64,000 nt of DNA from positions 52,042,931 through 52,106,930 of the forward strand of contig NC_052354.1 in the NCBI RefSeq assembly GCF_009727055.1, written 5' to 3'. Of the stretch, positions 32,574 through 45,200 are shown one piece after another. Position numbers and translations under genes: made by a program. The notes under the pieces were generated by a model. That model did no database searches, was not told the origin of the DNA, and saw only the letters and a program-made list of their open reading frames with translations. How positions within the stretch are numbered: the first letter of the stretch is position 1; the number at the start of each line of letters is the position of its first letter. The DNA is from Benincasa hispida. Taxonomy: Eukaryota; Streptophyta; Magnoliopsida; Cucurbitales; Cucurbitaceae.

Positions 32574-34331
32574 AGGAAACACCGATCGCGTACACGACTG
32601 GGCAAGTGGGAGATGGTGGAGTCCTATCGTATAGATCGATGCCCAACCGTTTAGATAAAGCTAAGCGATCGTCTAGCAAAAGCTATGCGATCGTTTAACT
32701 TGGTCTGTCGCCTACAGACATTACACGATTGTTTACTTAGGGCAAACGATCGTCTAGCAAAACTATGCGATTGTTTAGTAAATACTGTACGATCGTTTAG
32801 CTCTACTTTGCACGATCCTTTAACTAGCCATAGCCGTCATTTAGTAAATTTGTATTTACTTGATGATTACATGAGTTTGTTTTACGCAAGAGAGAAAACT
32901 CAAAAAACTTTTTACGAAAATTTTTTAACAGTTTGTAAATCATTTGTACTAAAATTAGGAAAACCACTTTTCTTTTAAACTCACGGTTACCATGAATTCA
33001 ATAACCACCCACCTACTTGGTTATTAAAGAAAAAGAATTAATTATCCAATAATTAATATTATTATAAATATAAATGATAACCAACTTATCATACTATATT
33101 TATAACCTATAGTTTTAATATTTCATCTCTTGAAACACATAAACCATAGTTCTTTTTCTATTCCATGGTACTTAATGTAAATCTCATTTACATCAATCCT
33201 CCACTAGATGTATCTCATACATCTATCGATTATATCATATATAATCAAAATACCTTTTGTCAATTTGAACATTTCAAATCAACACCAAGACTGATCCTCA
33301 ACTGAATCCATTGAACTACTAAGGGGACCTTATGGACCTGTAGCTTGAAGCTCCAACGGTACGTGAATAACTAACTAAACTCTTTAGTCACAGGATCCAT
33401 CATCCGTTAACTGTTAGGCACTCCACTAAAGACCGACAACTGAACTCTCCTTACCACAGATATATTATGTGTCCATCTTAACTAATCAATAATGTGACAA
33501 CCCTTCACAGATCGCTCGTAAGTACAGCTAGCCCAACAACCATTATGCCCCTGTAGTTACATATGTCTCCTTAAGTACCACTGATCCCTCTAATGAACAA
33601 AAGTCATAGTCCTACTATGACTGAGTCTTCTCTTCCAAAGAGAAGTTGTGTACACTATGTTCAAGCCCCAAAATCAACTCTTAAGTGAGCAATCTCTCTA
33701 CTTATCCCTGCTTCGGGAAATGAGTGAACTCCATCTTGTGGATTGAGTTTCCATCTCCCAGATTAGACAAGTTCCCAAAAAGGTAGGCATGTTGAGTTGG
33801 TAATCTGGCCACTCTCACCCATACTAATCAAAGGACCGCCCTCAAGGCATGAGTTTCCAAAATACTCAGGATCGAGGTCGTGTCACCTATGGTCGTTTAG
33901 GTGAGATGCAAGTCTCTAGTATCAACGACGTTATATATAGAGTCTAGTCATCTCGTGGTCCAGGTCTTATACAAACTCTTTGTATAGGACACTCCTGCTC
34001 GCACGTCTCCACATGAATGGTCAAGATCAACCATCTGTAGTAGTTTAAAACACTTGCAAATCTCTACAAAGCGGGTCGTATCCGTAGTGTCACCAGGATC
34101 AGGTATCCCACCTTAATCCTTATACTACAGACCTATTTAGGTTATCACTTAAGACATGATCCACTTTTATATCACATATACATGCTTAAGTTCACATAAG
34201 ATAACCAAGGAGCTTTGTTTATTGGATATGAGTAAATGCCAGAATTAAATAACAATTATTTTATTCATTAAACAATGTGTATCTTTACAAAACAACGAGA
34301 CTTCGGGAGAATTAGGACACCAATCCCAACA
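32574..34331 (-). mobile_element. minus-strand Copia LTR (outer 5' LTR), truncated
   Basis: On the minus strand it starts TGTTGGGATTGG at 34331. It matches the LTR at 4703-6922 from about 5190 onward and lacks that LTR's last 490 bp or so. CCCTT at 34332-34336 pairs with the site at 4698-4702. Confidence 0.8.
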
Positions 34332-34336
34332 CCCTT

Positions 34337-35403
34337 GGTAGCTTGGATATAAATTAAGAGTCAGTTTTTGGGTCAGTTTGAAATGTTCAAATTGACAAGA
34401 GGGAGTTCGATTATATATGATATAATTGAACTAGTTAATTATATATGATATAATTAACTTTATGTATGAGATACATTAATTTGGAAGAAATTAGATATAA
34501 ATATGATTTATATCTAGTGGAAAATAATATTATTAATATATGATATTAATTCATAAGTTATGAATATGATGTGATCACATTCATTGGACGGTTAAAAGGG
34601 TAATGAGATGACGTCTCTTCTATTTTAATCACGGATGAATAAGTTGAAAGATCACTTTGAGACGCATAAATAGCTCACAGTGTGTTAAGCATGGTATGCG
34701 TGGACATTGAGTTGAAGTGTCTCAACGCTTAGAAAATATGTGCTTATACGATAGTTCCTGAATGATCACTTACATATACGATAGTGCTAAACGATCGCTT
34801 AACGATTACACCCGCGCGCGTTGTTTACTAAACGATCATTTGCCTTTTCCTAAGTGATCGTTTAGCACCCGATATTTAATAAATGATTGTATAGACGATC
34901 GCTTAGTTTTTCTACATGATCGATTAGACGATCGCTTACCTTTTCCTACACAGTCGTTTAGACAATCACTTACTTTTTTCCTACATGATCGTATACTTCA
35001 CCTAAACGATTAAACATTTTGTCTATACGATAGACGAGCCTATCTCCCACTTGCTTGATCATTGTATACGACCTCTCTTCCTCCTTCCCTCTACCAAATC
35101 CGAACAAAGCCTACCCTTTAGATTCTCACTTAGGGTTCTGAGTGGTGGTATCATCTTCGTTTCCTTCTATTCATGTGGAAACTGTTCAAGGTAGGCGATT
35201 GAGTTTTGCTGAGCAATAGCTTACTATCTCAGCAAAAGCAAGATTTACTGTGAAGAAGAAGTCTTCAACTGGTATGATCTTTCGATCTCTTTAGCATTAT
35301 GAATGCATTTTAGTATGTTTGAATGTATATGTGAAAATTCTGTCATAATGAATTGGAAAGATCCACTTCCGCTCGTAGGTACTCTTGAATAAGAGTTCCT
35401 TCA
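34337..35403 (+). mobile_element. Copia-type solo LTR, right part
   Basis: It continues the LTR that breaks off at 4702 and ends GTTCCTTCA at 35403, followed by GAAAG (35404-35408). It contains a CGATCG-rich cluster (34740-35040) like the nested LTRs. A possible TATA-like cataaatag lies near 34666. Confidence 0.85.
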
Positions 35404-35699
35404 GAAAGCTACATAAATACTAGTAGCAGAGGAAAAAGAGGGTTATAGAGGCTGAATGTTGACCGTCAAATATTGAAGTTGTCTAAAATTGAACGGTCGA
35501 GATTGAACTTGACGACTGGGTTGGTGACAAAGAGTCAATCTGGAACAAACCTGAAATAAAGCTCGACGATGTTAGAAGGAGTCAAGCTCTCAGATCTTGA
35601 CGAAGCTGGTACGAAGCTCGCGCTGGAAGGAGTCGACGATAGAGATAGAGAGGACGAGAGGACAAGCTACTAGAGATAGAGAGGACGAGCCATCAGAGG

Positions 35700-35833
35700 T
35701 ATAGGTCTGAAAAGCTGTCGAATATGAAGAACAAGATCCACTTTTTTTAAAAAAAATAATAATAATAAAACCGACATTATACATCCGACTTCATTTTTTC
35801 CAACCGACATTAAAACCCAAAATTCTTGTAGTG
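35700..35833 (-). mobile_element. CACTA-type transposon end
   Basis: On the minus strand the sequence begins CACTACAAGAATTTTGGG at 35833. Short sub-terminal repeats of the form accgacatta or atccgactt follow within 80 bp. This is the usual architecture of CACTA/EnSpm ends. The opposite end was not found between here and the solo LTR. It may lie left of 3645, because the LTR nest may have split the element. Confidence 0.5.
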
Positions 35834-36150
35834 TTTAGTCCTTATACTTTCGACATTGTAACAATTAGTTCCTAGAGTAATAAATTTTATCAAAATTATA
35901 TGTCAATTTTTAATTATTTATGGTGTAAACTTTGTATTTTATAAAAATATTAAGTCTCTAATTAGTTTAACAGCTTATTTATGTTTGAAATCTCATTAAA
36001 CCTTAATATTAATCTCTATGATAGGGACTAAATTGTTACGTAGTAAAGTTCAGGAACTAAATTGTTATAAAATTGAAAGTACAGGGACTCACTCGTTACA
36101 AAACAAAGGTCATAGACTAAATTGTTACGTATATAAAAGTTACTAAAAGT
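35834..36150. repeat. dispersed 'actaaattgttac' repeat
   Basis: Phrases such as tagtccttatactttcgac, aactaaattgttataaaatt and gactaaattgttacgta recur in both directions over 300 bp. This is a common low-complexity interspersed repeat of dicot intergenic DNA. Confidence 0.45.
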
Positions 36151-38780
36151 GATTTTTAACCTATTTTTTATTTAGAAAAAAAAAATCATCTTTTTATTAT
36201 TCTCTCCTCCTTCCAACCTGCGATATTTAACTCATTCCCAAAGTTCGAGTGTGAGGGAGTGAAAAAGGTTGCTTTTCAAAAGCAAGCAAAAACGAAGTAC
36301 AATGAAGAAAAAAAAATACTCCCAAGGAGGCTCCTGAGTCTAGCTCACTATGATAGATAGATAAATCGCGATCTTATAACTTAAAAGTGAGGCTAATATT
36401 AGGAGTGATTTTAGATCAAAGAGCATAATCGACATCCAACAAAATCTACAAACAATGGATCAAGGAAGAAGGGAAACTCAAATCAAATATCACGCCCCAT
36501 AACCCAATTAGGCTTAAAAAGTTGCCTAATCCTGTATCAGACATCATTGTCTTATTTCTATATCCTAATTTTATTTCAAATCTTAATTTTGTTGCCATAA
36601 GTCAGACTTCTCTTATAAATATATTATTGTAGTTTCAAAAAAAGTAAATTAATTTTCACTCTCAAATCCCAAAGCTTCCACACTATTTTACTCTCTAACT
36701 AAAACATCAAAATGTGTAGCAAACATTCATTTTACTGGTCAAGTAGAATAACTAAAATAGTATGAAATTCTAGCTCTTCAAGTACATAAACTAAAACAAT
36801 ATTTTAACTTTTTTTTCTTTTTCTTTTTTTTTAATACTCTTTTAGTTAGTTTGTCCCATAAATAATGATTTACATTTTTTTTTCCAACAACAACTTTTTT
36901 TTTTTTTACATTTTTAAAAGTTAATAGTATTAACTAATCTTTTTAAACTATTTAAATGAATATCATTATTAGTACAAAATTAGGAGGACCTTTTTTAAAT
37001 ATAAAGAAATATTTAAAAATACATATACTTTATATCAAAAAGTTCTAACTTTTTGCTAATAAAATATAAATATTTTTTAGATTTTTTTATTTATAAGAAT
37101 TTTTCAAATTGAGAGTCGAATAGTCTTTTCTATAATTTCGTTCTTCTAATTTAATTAGATGAAATTTTATTTTTAACAAAAGTGATACTTTCTATTCCGT
37201 TTAACTAATGAATTATTATTTTATTTGTTAAAATAAAATATTTATATTCGATATCATATACAAATAAGATTGATTTGTGATTTTATAATACAAATTTATT
37301 TAATCCTTTTAGTCAATAGAGTTTTATTTTAGTTAGTAACATTTTTTAGGAAAGTTAATAATAGTTAATGCATATCAAATAAAATTCATTATGGTTAAAT
37401 ATAATTTATTAAATTTGTTTTTTGATTTAATTGTTTTTTAACTAATTATTTTAGTTAGTCATTGTTTGTTAATATAAATGTCAACATTTAAAATACCAAA
37501 ATATATATATCCATAAACATTTTAAACCTATTTTTTCAAAACTTTTAAGACTAAATGGAATATTTATAAATGTTAAATCTATTAAAGAAAACTCGACGAT
37601 TAAAAAACTAATTTTTTCATTACTGTAAAATAATTTATTTGTAGTACAATTGAAGGAATGAAATGTTGAATCTTCAACCTTGAGAGAGGTACCAATTGTC
37701 ATCAATCTAAACTCACTTTGACATTATGTTATACTCAGTGACAAATTCAGAACTTAGTTAGTTGGCCACGTATAAAAGCGACTTTCAATGCAAATGTCAG
37801 ACATTGATTTCAATGATTTATTTAGAAAACTGATAAAACGGGAAAGGTATTAGGTCAAGTTCATTGTCAAACAAGAAAAATTCATCCCTAAAGTAGTAAG
37901 GTTGCTCTCTAAGAAAAATAACATACTAATTAATTATAAATAATACTGACTAAATATTGATTAATCTAAATTAGCAATCAAACTAAATATTAACTAAAAT
38001 ATACTAATTATCTTATATTTTCTTAATAAAAAAAACAATCTACTATTGAAAATTTGTTGCTCCTTGATATCTTTAAAAATGGTGGATCTGGGAGGTAAAA
38101 GTTTTAATTTGAAACCGGTTTCCTACTGTTTGTGTGTTAGGTTTTGGCCACTAATTAATGTGAGTGGTAGGTTGAATTGAGTTTAAATACTATTTAAACT
38201 CAATTTAATTGTAAACAACCATTATTAAATAATGAATCAATCTAACTCAACCATTCAAATATTTGGATTTATTTCAGTTTAACTTGTTTTAGTTACTCGA
38301 ATAATTTATTTATATTTTTATCTTCTAAAAAATAAAAATTTAAAATTAATAATAAATTCACGTTGGTTTGATTTATTTCCTGCGATATAATACTAGGACT
38401 AGCGATGGATTGGAATTCATTAATGGTGGCCGGTGGTCTCTTGATGTATTGAATTGTCCAATAATTAGAGGCCTTGGTTCGTTATTGCTCACTCAATTAT
38501 GGAGTGCCTATTGTATTATCGAAACTCAATGATGAAGGTGGTAAAATATGATTACGAAAATGCAACATAATTTATAATACATATAATATAAAATACTATA
38601 TTCTAAACATTTTTCTAAAACATATTTCAAATTTAAAATCTTAATATATCAGTAGCCCGTTATTTTTAGAATATTTACATTATTTAAACCATAGAATCTA
38701 AAATAATTTTAAATCAACATGATCCAGATTACATGATGTTGCCATATTCACTGGACTAAAAAGATAAAATAAACGGTAAA
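36151..38780. other. AT-rich intergenic DNA, no gene seen
   Basis: Long homopolymer runs and no open frame with recognisable homology. The longest frame (37481-37705, minus) is of AT-rich composition and has no domain I can name. Confidence 0.55.
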
Positions 38781-39075
38781 TATCAATTTAAACTCTTGAA
38801 TTTTGAAGCTATATCAATTTAAATCCTAAATTAATAATTATATCAATTTAAGTCTTGAAATTTAAGAATTATATCAAATTAAATCTCAAATTAATAATTG
38901 TACCAATTTAACCCCTAACCTTTCATAAATGTATCCAAATAAAATATAATGGATGGTTTAAATTGATATACTCATGAAAGTTCATGATTTAAATTGATAC
39001 ACTCATAAAAGTTCAAGGTTAAAAATGAGACAATTATTAATTTACGATTTAACTTGATACAACCATCTATGGGTG
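38781..39075. repeat. 'tatcaatttaaa' interspersed repeat with inverted halves
   Basis: The left half repeats 'atatcaatttaaatcctaaa' type phrases four times. The right half carries 'ttaaattgatacactcataaaagttca' type phrases in inverse orientation. The whole can fold back on itself, like a MITE or an old foldback repeat. Confidence 0.45.
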
Positions 39076-41600
39076 ACCACACTAGACTGAAAAACCGAGT
39101 CGACCGACCAAACTAAAGTTAGTCGGTCGGAGAAGGAGAGGGGTCGGTCAGTATCAGTTTGGGGAAATTCTAAAAAAATAAAATAAAGAATAAAATTGAT
39201 TGATCGACTTTTACTCCTCAACGATCGAGGTCGATTTGAACCTTTACTAAATGAGTATAGCCGATTCGGTGACGAATTGGTTGAAAAATTGATTTCGATT
39301 TACCGATGCTCACCTCTACAATCCTCAAAATTCAAAGTTATAAAACAATATTTACCCTAAAATAAAATTCATTTTTCTTTTCAAACAACTCGAGATTTTA
39401 AGTGAATTCGAATCGATGTTAATTAACTTATCTTTTTCTCTAAAATGTTAGAGGTTCTACCTCCATTAGTTAATGATATTTTGGTGTACTTAAAAAAATC
39501 TTGAGATTTTAAAAAGCTAACGTGAAGAAACTTCTGTGAGACTCCTTTAACTACTAAAATATTTATTTTTTAATAATAAATCAAACAGCGGTAGCAACGT
39601 AGCAGAGATATAAATGTCAATTATTTATTGCCCATGAACAATCAGTCCACATATAAATTAATTCAATAAAATCATTTGGCCGAAAAAAAATAAAAATAAA
39701 AGATTATGTGGCGATCCATCCGCCGACCAAAAGTCATGGCCGACCAGCCGGTCTAATCCATCTCCATAATATAATACTACTACTACTTCCTAATTAATCG
39801 TGATTATATATAACTTGATGGATGTTACAAATTTTATGCTGTTTTTTTTCTCAGTATAACAACAGTAAAAATAGAAGATCGAACCATCAATTCTAAGATA
39901 AAATATCATATTAATTATCGTTTTTTAGACGAAAGAACAAGAAACAACTCAATTAATCACTCGTTTACCTTCTCAACAGATGAAAGAGGTAAAAAAAAAA
40001 ACATGTCAATTACCGTTGAATTAAGTTAATTTTAACCATTTTTATTCTAACTTAATTAAGTTCGTATTAGTTAACGTATTTCATGTTTCAAATTTAAACT
40101 TTATTTTAATTTAACTGCTTTTGTTCATCCATTTTCTCATCTATATATATATATATCATCAATTTAGACACGTATATATATTATATATAATTTTCAAGAC
40201 ATATGTGTAATCTTTTAATTGAGATATTTTTAATTAGATAAATATATAACAACATAAAAGCCCTATAATTTGTAGAGAATATCCTTGTTTGAGGTGTGTA
40301 ATATTTTATTTAGGAATGCAAGTCTACATACATTAACATGTACAACTGGATATTGTTGCAAAAATAAAGACATGTATAATACTTATTCAAATTTATGATT
40401 AATAAATATCGTGTCATATATATTTTGTAATAACTCAACGATAGTCAATATGTACTATTTTTCTTGAAGTCGAAAGTTTGAATATACGTATATATTTGTT
40501 GGGCTAACAAACTCTCACGAATAAAAGAAGAATAAAATTGCAAATTTAATCCTTATGGTTTGAAGAAAATTAGGATTTTGTGCCCGCCATTTATAATTAT
40601 AATTTAATCCTTACAATTTGATAAATTTTTTATTAATAATTAGTATAGTAGGGACTATGTATGAGAATATGATCAAATCATAAAAAATTAAAGTCTAACT
40701 TTTAAAATCATAGGAACTACATTCTATTTTTTTTTTTTTTTTTAATTATAGAGGTCAAGTTTATAATTAATCAAAAAAGACAAACCCTCTATATAGTAAT
40801 ACAAATGATAAAGGTAACAGAAATCTAATAATTTACTTTCATAAAAATAAAAAGATAAAAGAAAAAAGTCATAATAATTTATTTTTATAAATTTTGATGT
40901 TACCATTAATGAATCCACAAAATAAATGTGGAATTAATCAATTCCAATTTTTCCATTTACTTCTTGGAAAAGATCATTATCATAATTACGAACTTAATCC
41001 AATAATAATTTACATGACATTTTTTTATAGGAGTTTTAGGTTCAATTCACGTCCACGATATTGTATAAAAAAAATGATGTAAAGTAAAAGGTACATAAAG
41101 CTAAATTTTAAAACAACTTTTAGTAGAACATTTTATCCTTTCCACTACCCACAAAATGTCCTCAAAGAATATACCACGTATTAGAATGCAACGCATGTCA
41201 ACTTTATAATCACACATTTTATTGTAACTTTAAACTTAACATACAAATCTAAACTTATATTTAACCATTGGTATTAATTAGCACATAAACTTTTCTTAAA
41301 GAAAAAACAAACAAACAAATAAACTAAACTTGACTTGTGTCTCATTTCTTTTTTCAAATATTCGAATCCATAATCAAGAGATTCACATACATATGTCTCG
41401 ACTCAATAGATTAGATTTCAATTTATTTTCTCTAATCTTCTGTTAATTTTGTTAATTACCAAAGCATGCATAGCATTGACGTACGAATGCATTTGTGACA
41501 GATACTATACTAAAAAAATTTAATAGACATTAGACTTGTACTATCAATTTTGAGATAAGTCTGACAAAAACATATTATTCTAAAAAGAAAAATTGTTTTA
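39076..41600. other. AT-rich intergenic DNA, no gene seen
   Basis: It contains a TA microsatellite near 40144-40193 and several poly-A or poly-T tracts. No open frame has recognisable homology. Confidence 0.55.
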
Positions 41601-41619
41601 AATATCGAAACTACTGAAA

Positions 41620-41760
41620 ATTTTACAAACATAACAAAAGTCATAGTCTATTAGTAATAGATATTGATAGATGTATATTAGTGTCTAATACTAATAGATT
41701 GCGATATTTTGTCATATCTATAAATATTTTGTTTCATTTATTATATTTGAAAATGGAGTA
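41620..41760. repeat. degenerate 'tagatattgatagatg' palindromic repeat
   Basis: Overlapping inverted words such as ctattagtaatagatattg and ctaatactaatagattg end in a 'tttcatttattatatttgaaaatgg' tail. A close relative lies at 60530-60640 in an intron, where tatcagtgatagacactga is clearer. The family is one I associate with cucurbit genomes. Confidence 0.45.
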
Positions 41761-41984
41761 AGAGAATTTCCTTTTAACCCTATTTTTAACCATAAATATT
41801 AAAATAATATTATTTTTTTAAAAAAATAAATCTTCGAAAACAGTCCTAAAAAATGTTTAAGTTCAATAATTAAATAATCAACAGCGCAATGACCGCTTAT
41901 TTTTAACATGTAAAGATTACATTCACAAAAAGAAAAATATTAAAAAAGGAACAAAGAAAGAAAGGGGAAAAAAAAGCGAACAGT

Positions 41985-42256
41985 TAAAAAAAAAAAAAAA
42001 AAAAGCGAACGGTTGTTCGTTCGTTCGTTGGTCAGAGGTCCGACGCGGAATCATTTTCAACCTTTGTCGTCATCTCGTAGTTTGACGAACCAACCCCATC
42101 TCCCTCCAAATTCCACATTCTCCCTCTCACTGCGTTCAATCCTCAACTCCCATTATCCTAACCGATTTTCAAGCCTTCCGATCACGCTTTCACCTCACTT
42201 TCATCTCTGCTTCACGCAGATTTCCGATCAAAATCACCGCCAGAGGGGGATTGGGG
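41985..42256 (+). promoter_or_regulatory. 5' UTR and core promoter region of the PH-START gene
   Basis: A poly-A tract and a (gttc)n run (42009-42027) are followed by 200 bp of C/T-rich sequence leading to ATG 42257. No ATG lies between about 42000 and the start codon, which supports this start. No clear TATA box was found. Confidence 0.5.
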
Positions 42257-45200
42257 ATGGAGCCGTCGTCGTTAAAAAAGGCGGGAAGCGAGAGTGAAGG
42301 GTCGGGGAATAGTTTTAGCGGAGGAGGACGAGAGGAGAGGGGTTCGTTTGAGTATTTCGGTTGGGTGTATCATATTGGAGTTAATTCCATTGGGCATGAG
42401 TATTGCCATCTTCGATTCCTCTTTATTCGTCGAAAGTACGTTGAGTTGTACAAGCGTGATCCTCACGAGAATCCTGGCATTGTAAGATTTTTTTTTTTTT
42501 TTTTTTTTTCGTTTCCTTTTTTCTCTTTACCTTTTATTTTAATGTTTGGTTGGTAAGATTAAGATGTACTGTGAATGTTTATTCTGTTCGTTTGGTTGAA
42601 ATTAATTGCTTGCTTGATACACTGCCGGGGATTAAAGGTTTCTATACGTTTTCTTGGCGTTCTTGTTATAAACTAATTTCACTTTGAGGGTGATCACATG
42701 CGCTCCATTTTCATTTTAAGATGACATTTCCGAGTTGTTTTCTGGACATTTGCAATTTTCGTATCGTTGAATTTGATCGAGATGTTTGTTTGTTTGTTTT
42801 GTTTTTTTTCGACAATTTGTGGAGGTAGGGATCAAATCTCTAACCTCGAGGTTGATAGTACATACTCGATGCTAGTTAAGTTATACTCTTTTTGGCAGGT
42901 TATTTTCTTTTGACATAGCTTGAGAATGTAAAAATATTGATGCTTACTACAAACGAAAACCTCTCTTGATGGGTGGAAGTCGAGCATATGAGCAATGACT
43001 TTATTTTAGTCCATAAGCTTTCAAGACTATCCCATTTTGGTTCCGAACTTTTTAAATATTTATTTTAATCCTTGAATTTTCAGGGTTATTCTATTTTCAT
43101 CTTTGAACATTTAAAATATCCATTTCAGCTTATGAAGTTAAGAAAACAACTTATATGGTCCTTAATTAAAACAGATGACATGGCTATGAGCATGTCTATT
43201 TGTTTGTTGATAAATTGGAGCCATATAAGTTGGATAAGGACAATTATTTCGTGCATCAATAGATAACAAAATAACAAAGGAGTAAAATGGTTGTTCTTTT
43301 ATGAAGTTAAGTGATTGTAATAGACATTTTGAAATGGAATTTAAAATCTTATTGTATCAGCAACAATGAGGCAGCTTCCTCTATGATTGGATTAGTATCA
43401 TGTCCTTCTACAATAATGTATATTATGGAATTAACTTTCAATAAATGTGCCCAGAACTTGGTTTGCAATTCCCTGTTTTTTTTTTTCCTTGCTCATCAAT
43501 GTCTCTACATTGTGCTCTCTCTCTTAAATTTTATTTTTTATGTGTGTTCATTTTTACTTCTTTTTGTAGAAACCTATCAGGAGAGGTGTTGTGGGGCCGT
43601 CACTTATGGTTGAAGAGCTTGGACGTCGAAAAGTTAACCATGGGGTAAGGAAATGGTATATCTATTATCAACTTGTAAATCTATTGTTGGATTATCAGAT
43701 TCATTTTATAAGATTGTTTAGTGACAATATTTTTTGTCATCAAGTTCTTCAATTGATCTCACAGTACCATTACATTCAAATCTTAATGATCTGCGGAAGA
43801 AAATGGGAGCTAAGTTGGTAATTATGTTTGTTATTGCAGGACGTTTATGTCTTACGAATTTATAATCGGTTGGATGATTCTAAGAAAGGAGAAGTAAGTG
43901 ACGGTTTCACAAAAACTTATCTTCTTAATTTTTGTGTTTGAGATATAACTTTCCTTATTGCTATTTTTGTCAAATTGAAAACTTGGTAACCTAGTCATTT
44001 GATATTTTGTTTTGGCGTCATTTCATGCTTTCCCCCCTTGTGAATTGGATCACTTAAATTAAAATTTTCTATGTTCCATGTCTAAGGTGGTTCATTCTTA
44101 TATGAGTAAGTTCTTGGTAGTTAAAAATAAGACCGAGCTTTAGATGAATTGTACAGAAAGAGTGCAAGAAAAGTAAGATTGAAGTGTTGTTTTCTGATTC
44201 CATCGAGTAAGGGGCTCTCCCTTTTTTAACATTTTTCTTCTTCTAACAAAAGGTCGTTTCATAAAAAGGAAAAAACCACCGACTGTTCATACATGAACCT
44301 TAATAGCGAAGAAAATATGTAGGAGTACTACAGTTAGGTATCCGGTCCACATGCATTCAGAAAGAAATACCCAACAAGCAATGCAAAATAACCATAACAG
44401 AATGCCCCAAATAGTATATTGAGTAAAAGGACAAGGAAATAGTTGAATACAAGTCTTAGAAAGGAAATAAGAGCTCAAAGAAAGAGACAACAATGAAAGT
44501 AAATTGCAGGAAAAGAAAACACGCCAACTAGCCAATTCGAGAGGGTTGGGAAAACTCTCCTCTAAAAGCTTAATCAGCTTTTACCAAAAATAGCCTGACT
44601 CCCTCATTCCCTCATTCCCTTTTATAGTAAAGTTAGTGGTCCCCTCCCCTAACTAATTTTCACGTTCCACTTCCTCTGCTGGTAATATGCTTGGTAGAAT
44701 CCCTTTTCTGTCCTTCCTCTTGTATGTATGAATCACTGGAGGTCTAACAATACCACCCGCCTCGAGGTGCACCTTGTCCTCAAGGTGGAAAGTGGGGAAT
44801 TGCTTGTTCATTTGGTACACCGATTCCCAAGTGGCCTCACTCTCCGAAAGGTTTTTCCACTTCACCAAACATTCGTTATTGTTAGTTCTCCATTCCAACG
44901 TACCCCAAGGATGGATTTTGGCACAACTTGGAGCTCGAATTCTTCAATCAACACCGAGGGGTGATGTTGCACATGTGCCGCTTTCCCTAACTTTTTTTTA
45001 GTTGTGAGATGTGGAAAACGTTATGAATATTGGCCTCCTCAGGCAGTTCTAATCTGTAAGCCACCTCTCCAATTCATTCAAGCACTTTGTAGGGGCCATA
45101 AAAACGGGAAGCAAGTTTCTCACATCTCTTTCTAGCTAACGAACGCTGCTTGTAAGTTCGTAATTTCAAGAATACCTCATCACCAATTTCAAACACTAAT

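Larger units (their letters stand above)
4703..34331 (-). mobile_element. 29.6-kb rearranged and nested Copia block, TSD CCCTT
   Basis: The block starts TGAAGAAAATCGG and ends ACCAATCCCAACA. It is flanked by CCCTT at 4698-4702 and 34332-34336, inside the older solo LTR. Both termini are LTR ends of a minus-strand Copia element: 3' LTR end on the left, 5' LTR start on the right. Inside are a minus-strand pol copy, a plus-strand pol copy with its own 3' LTR, an Athila-like element and three solo LTRs. The plus copy has no recognisable 5' LTR, and two LTRs meet tail to tail near 32573. The block is therefore one integration that was later rearranged, or an aberrant inverted cDNA. It is old and coding-dead. 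Confidence 0.7.

Noticed and set aside
37481..37705. 74-codon frame in the intergenic AT-rich stretch
   Set aside because: It is AT-driven, has no homologue I recognise, and shows no splice or promoter context.
42013..42297. Open frame across the 5' UTR of the PH-START gene
   Set aside because: It has no ATG, overlaps the true start in another frame and has low-complexity S/P composition.
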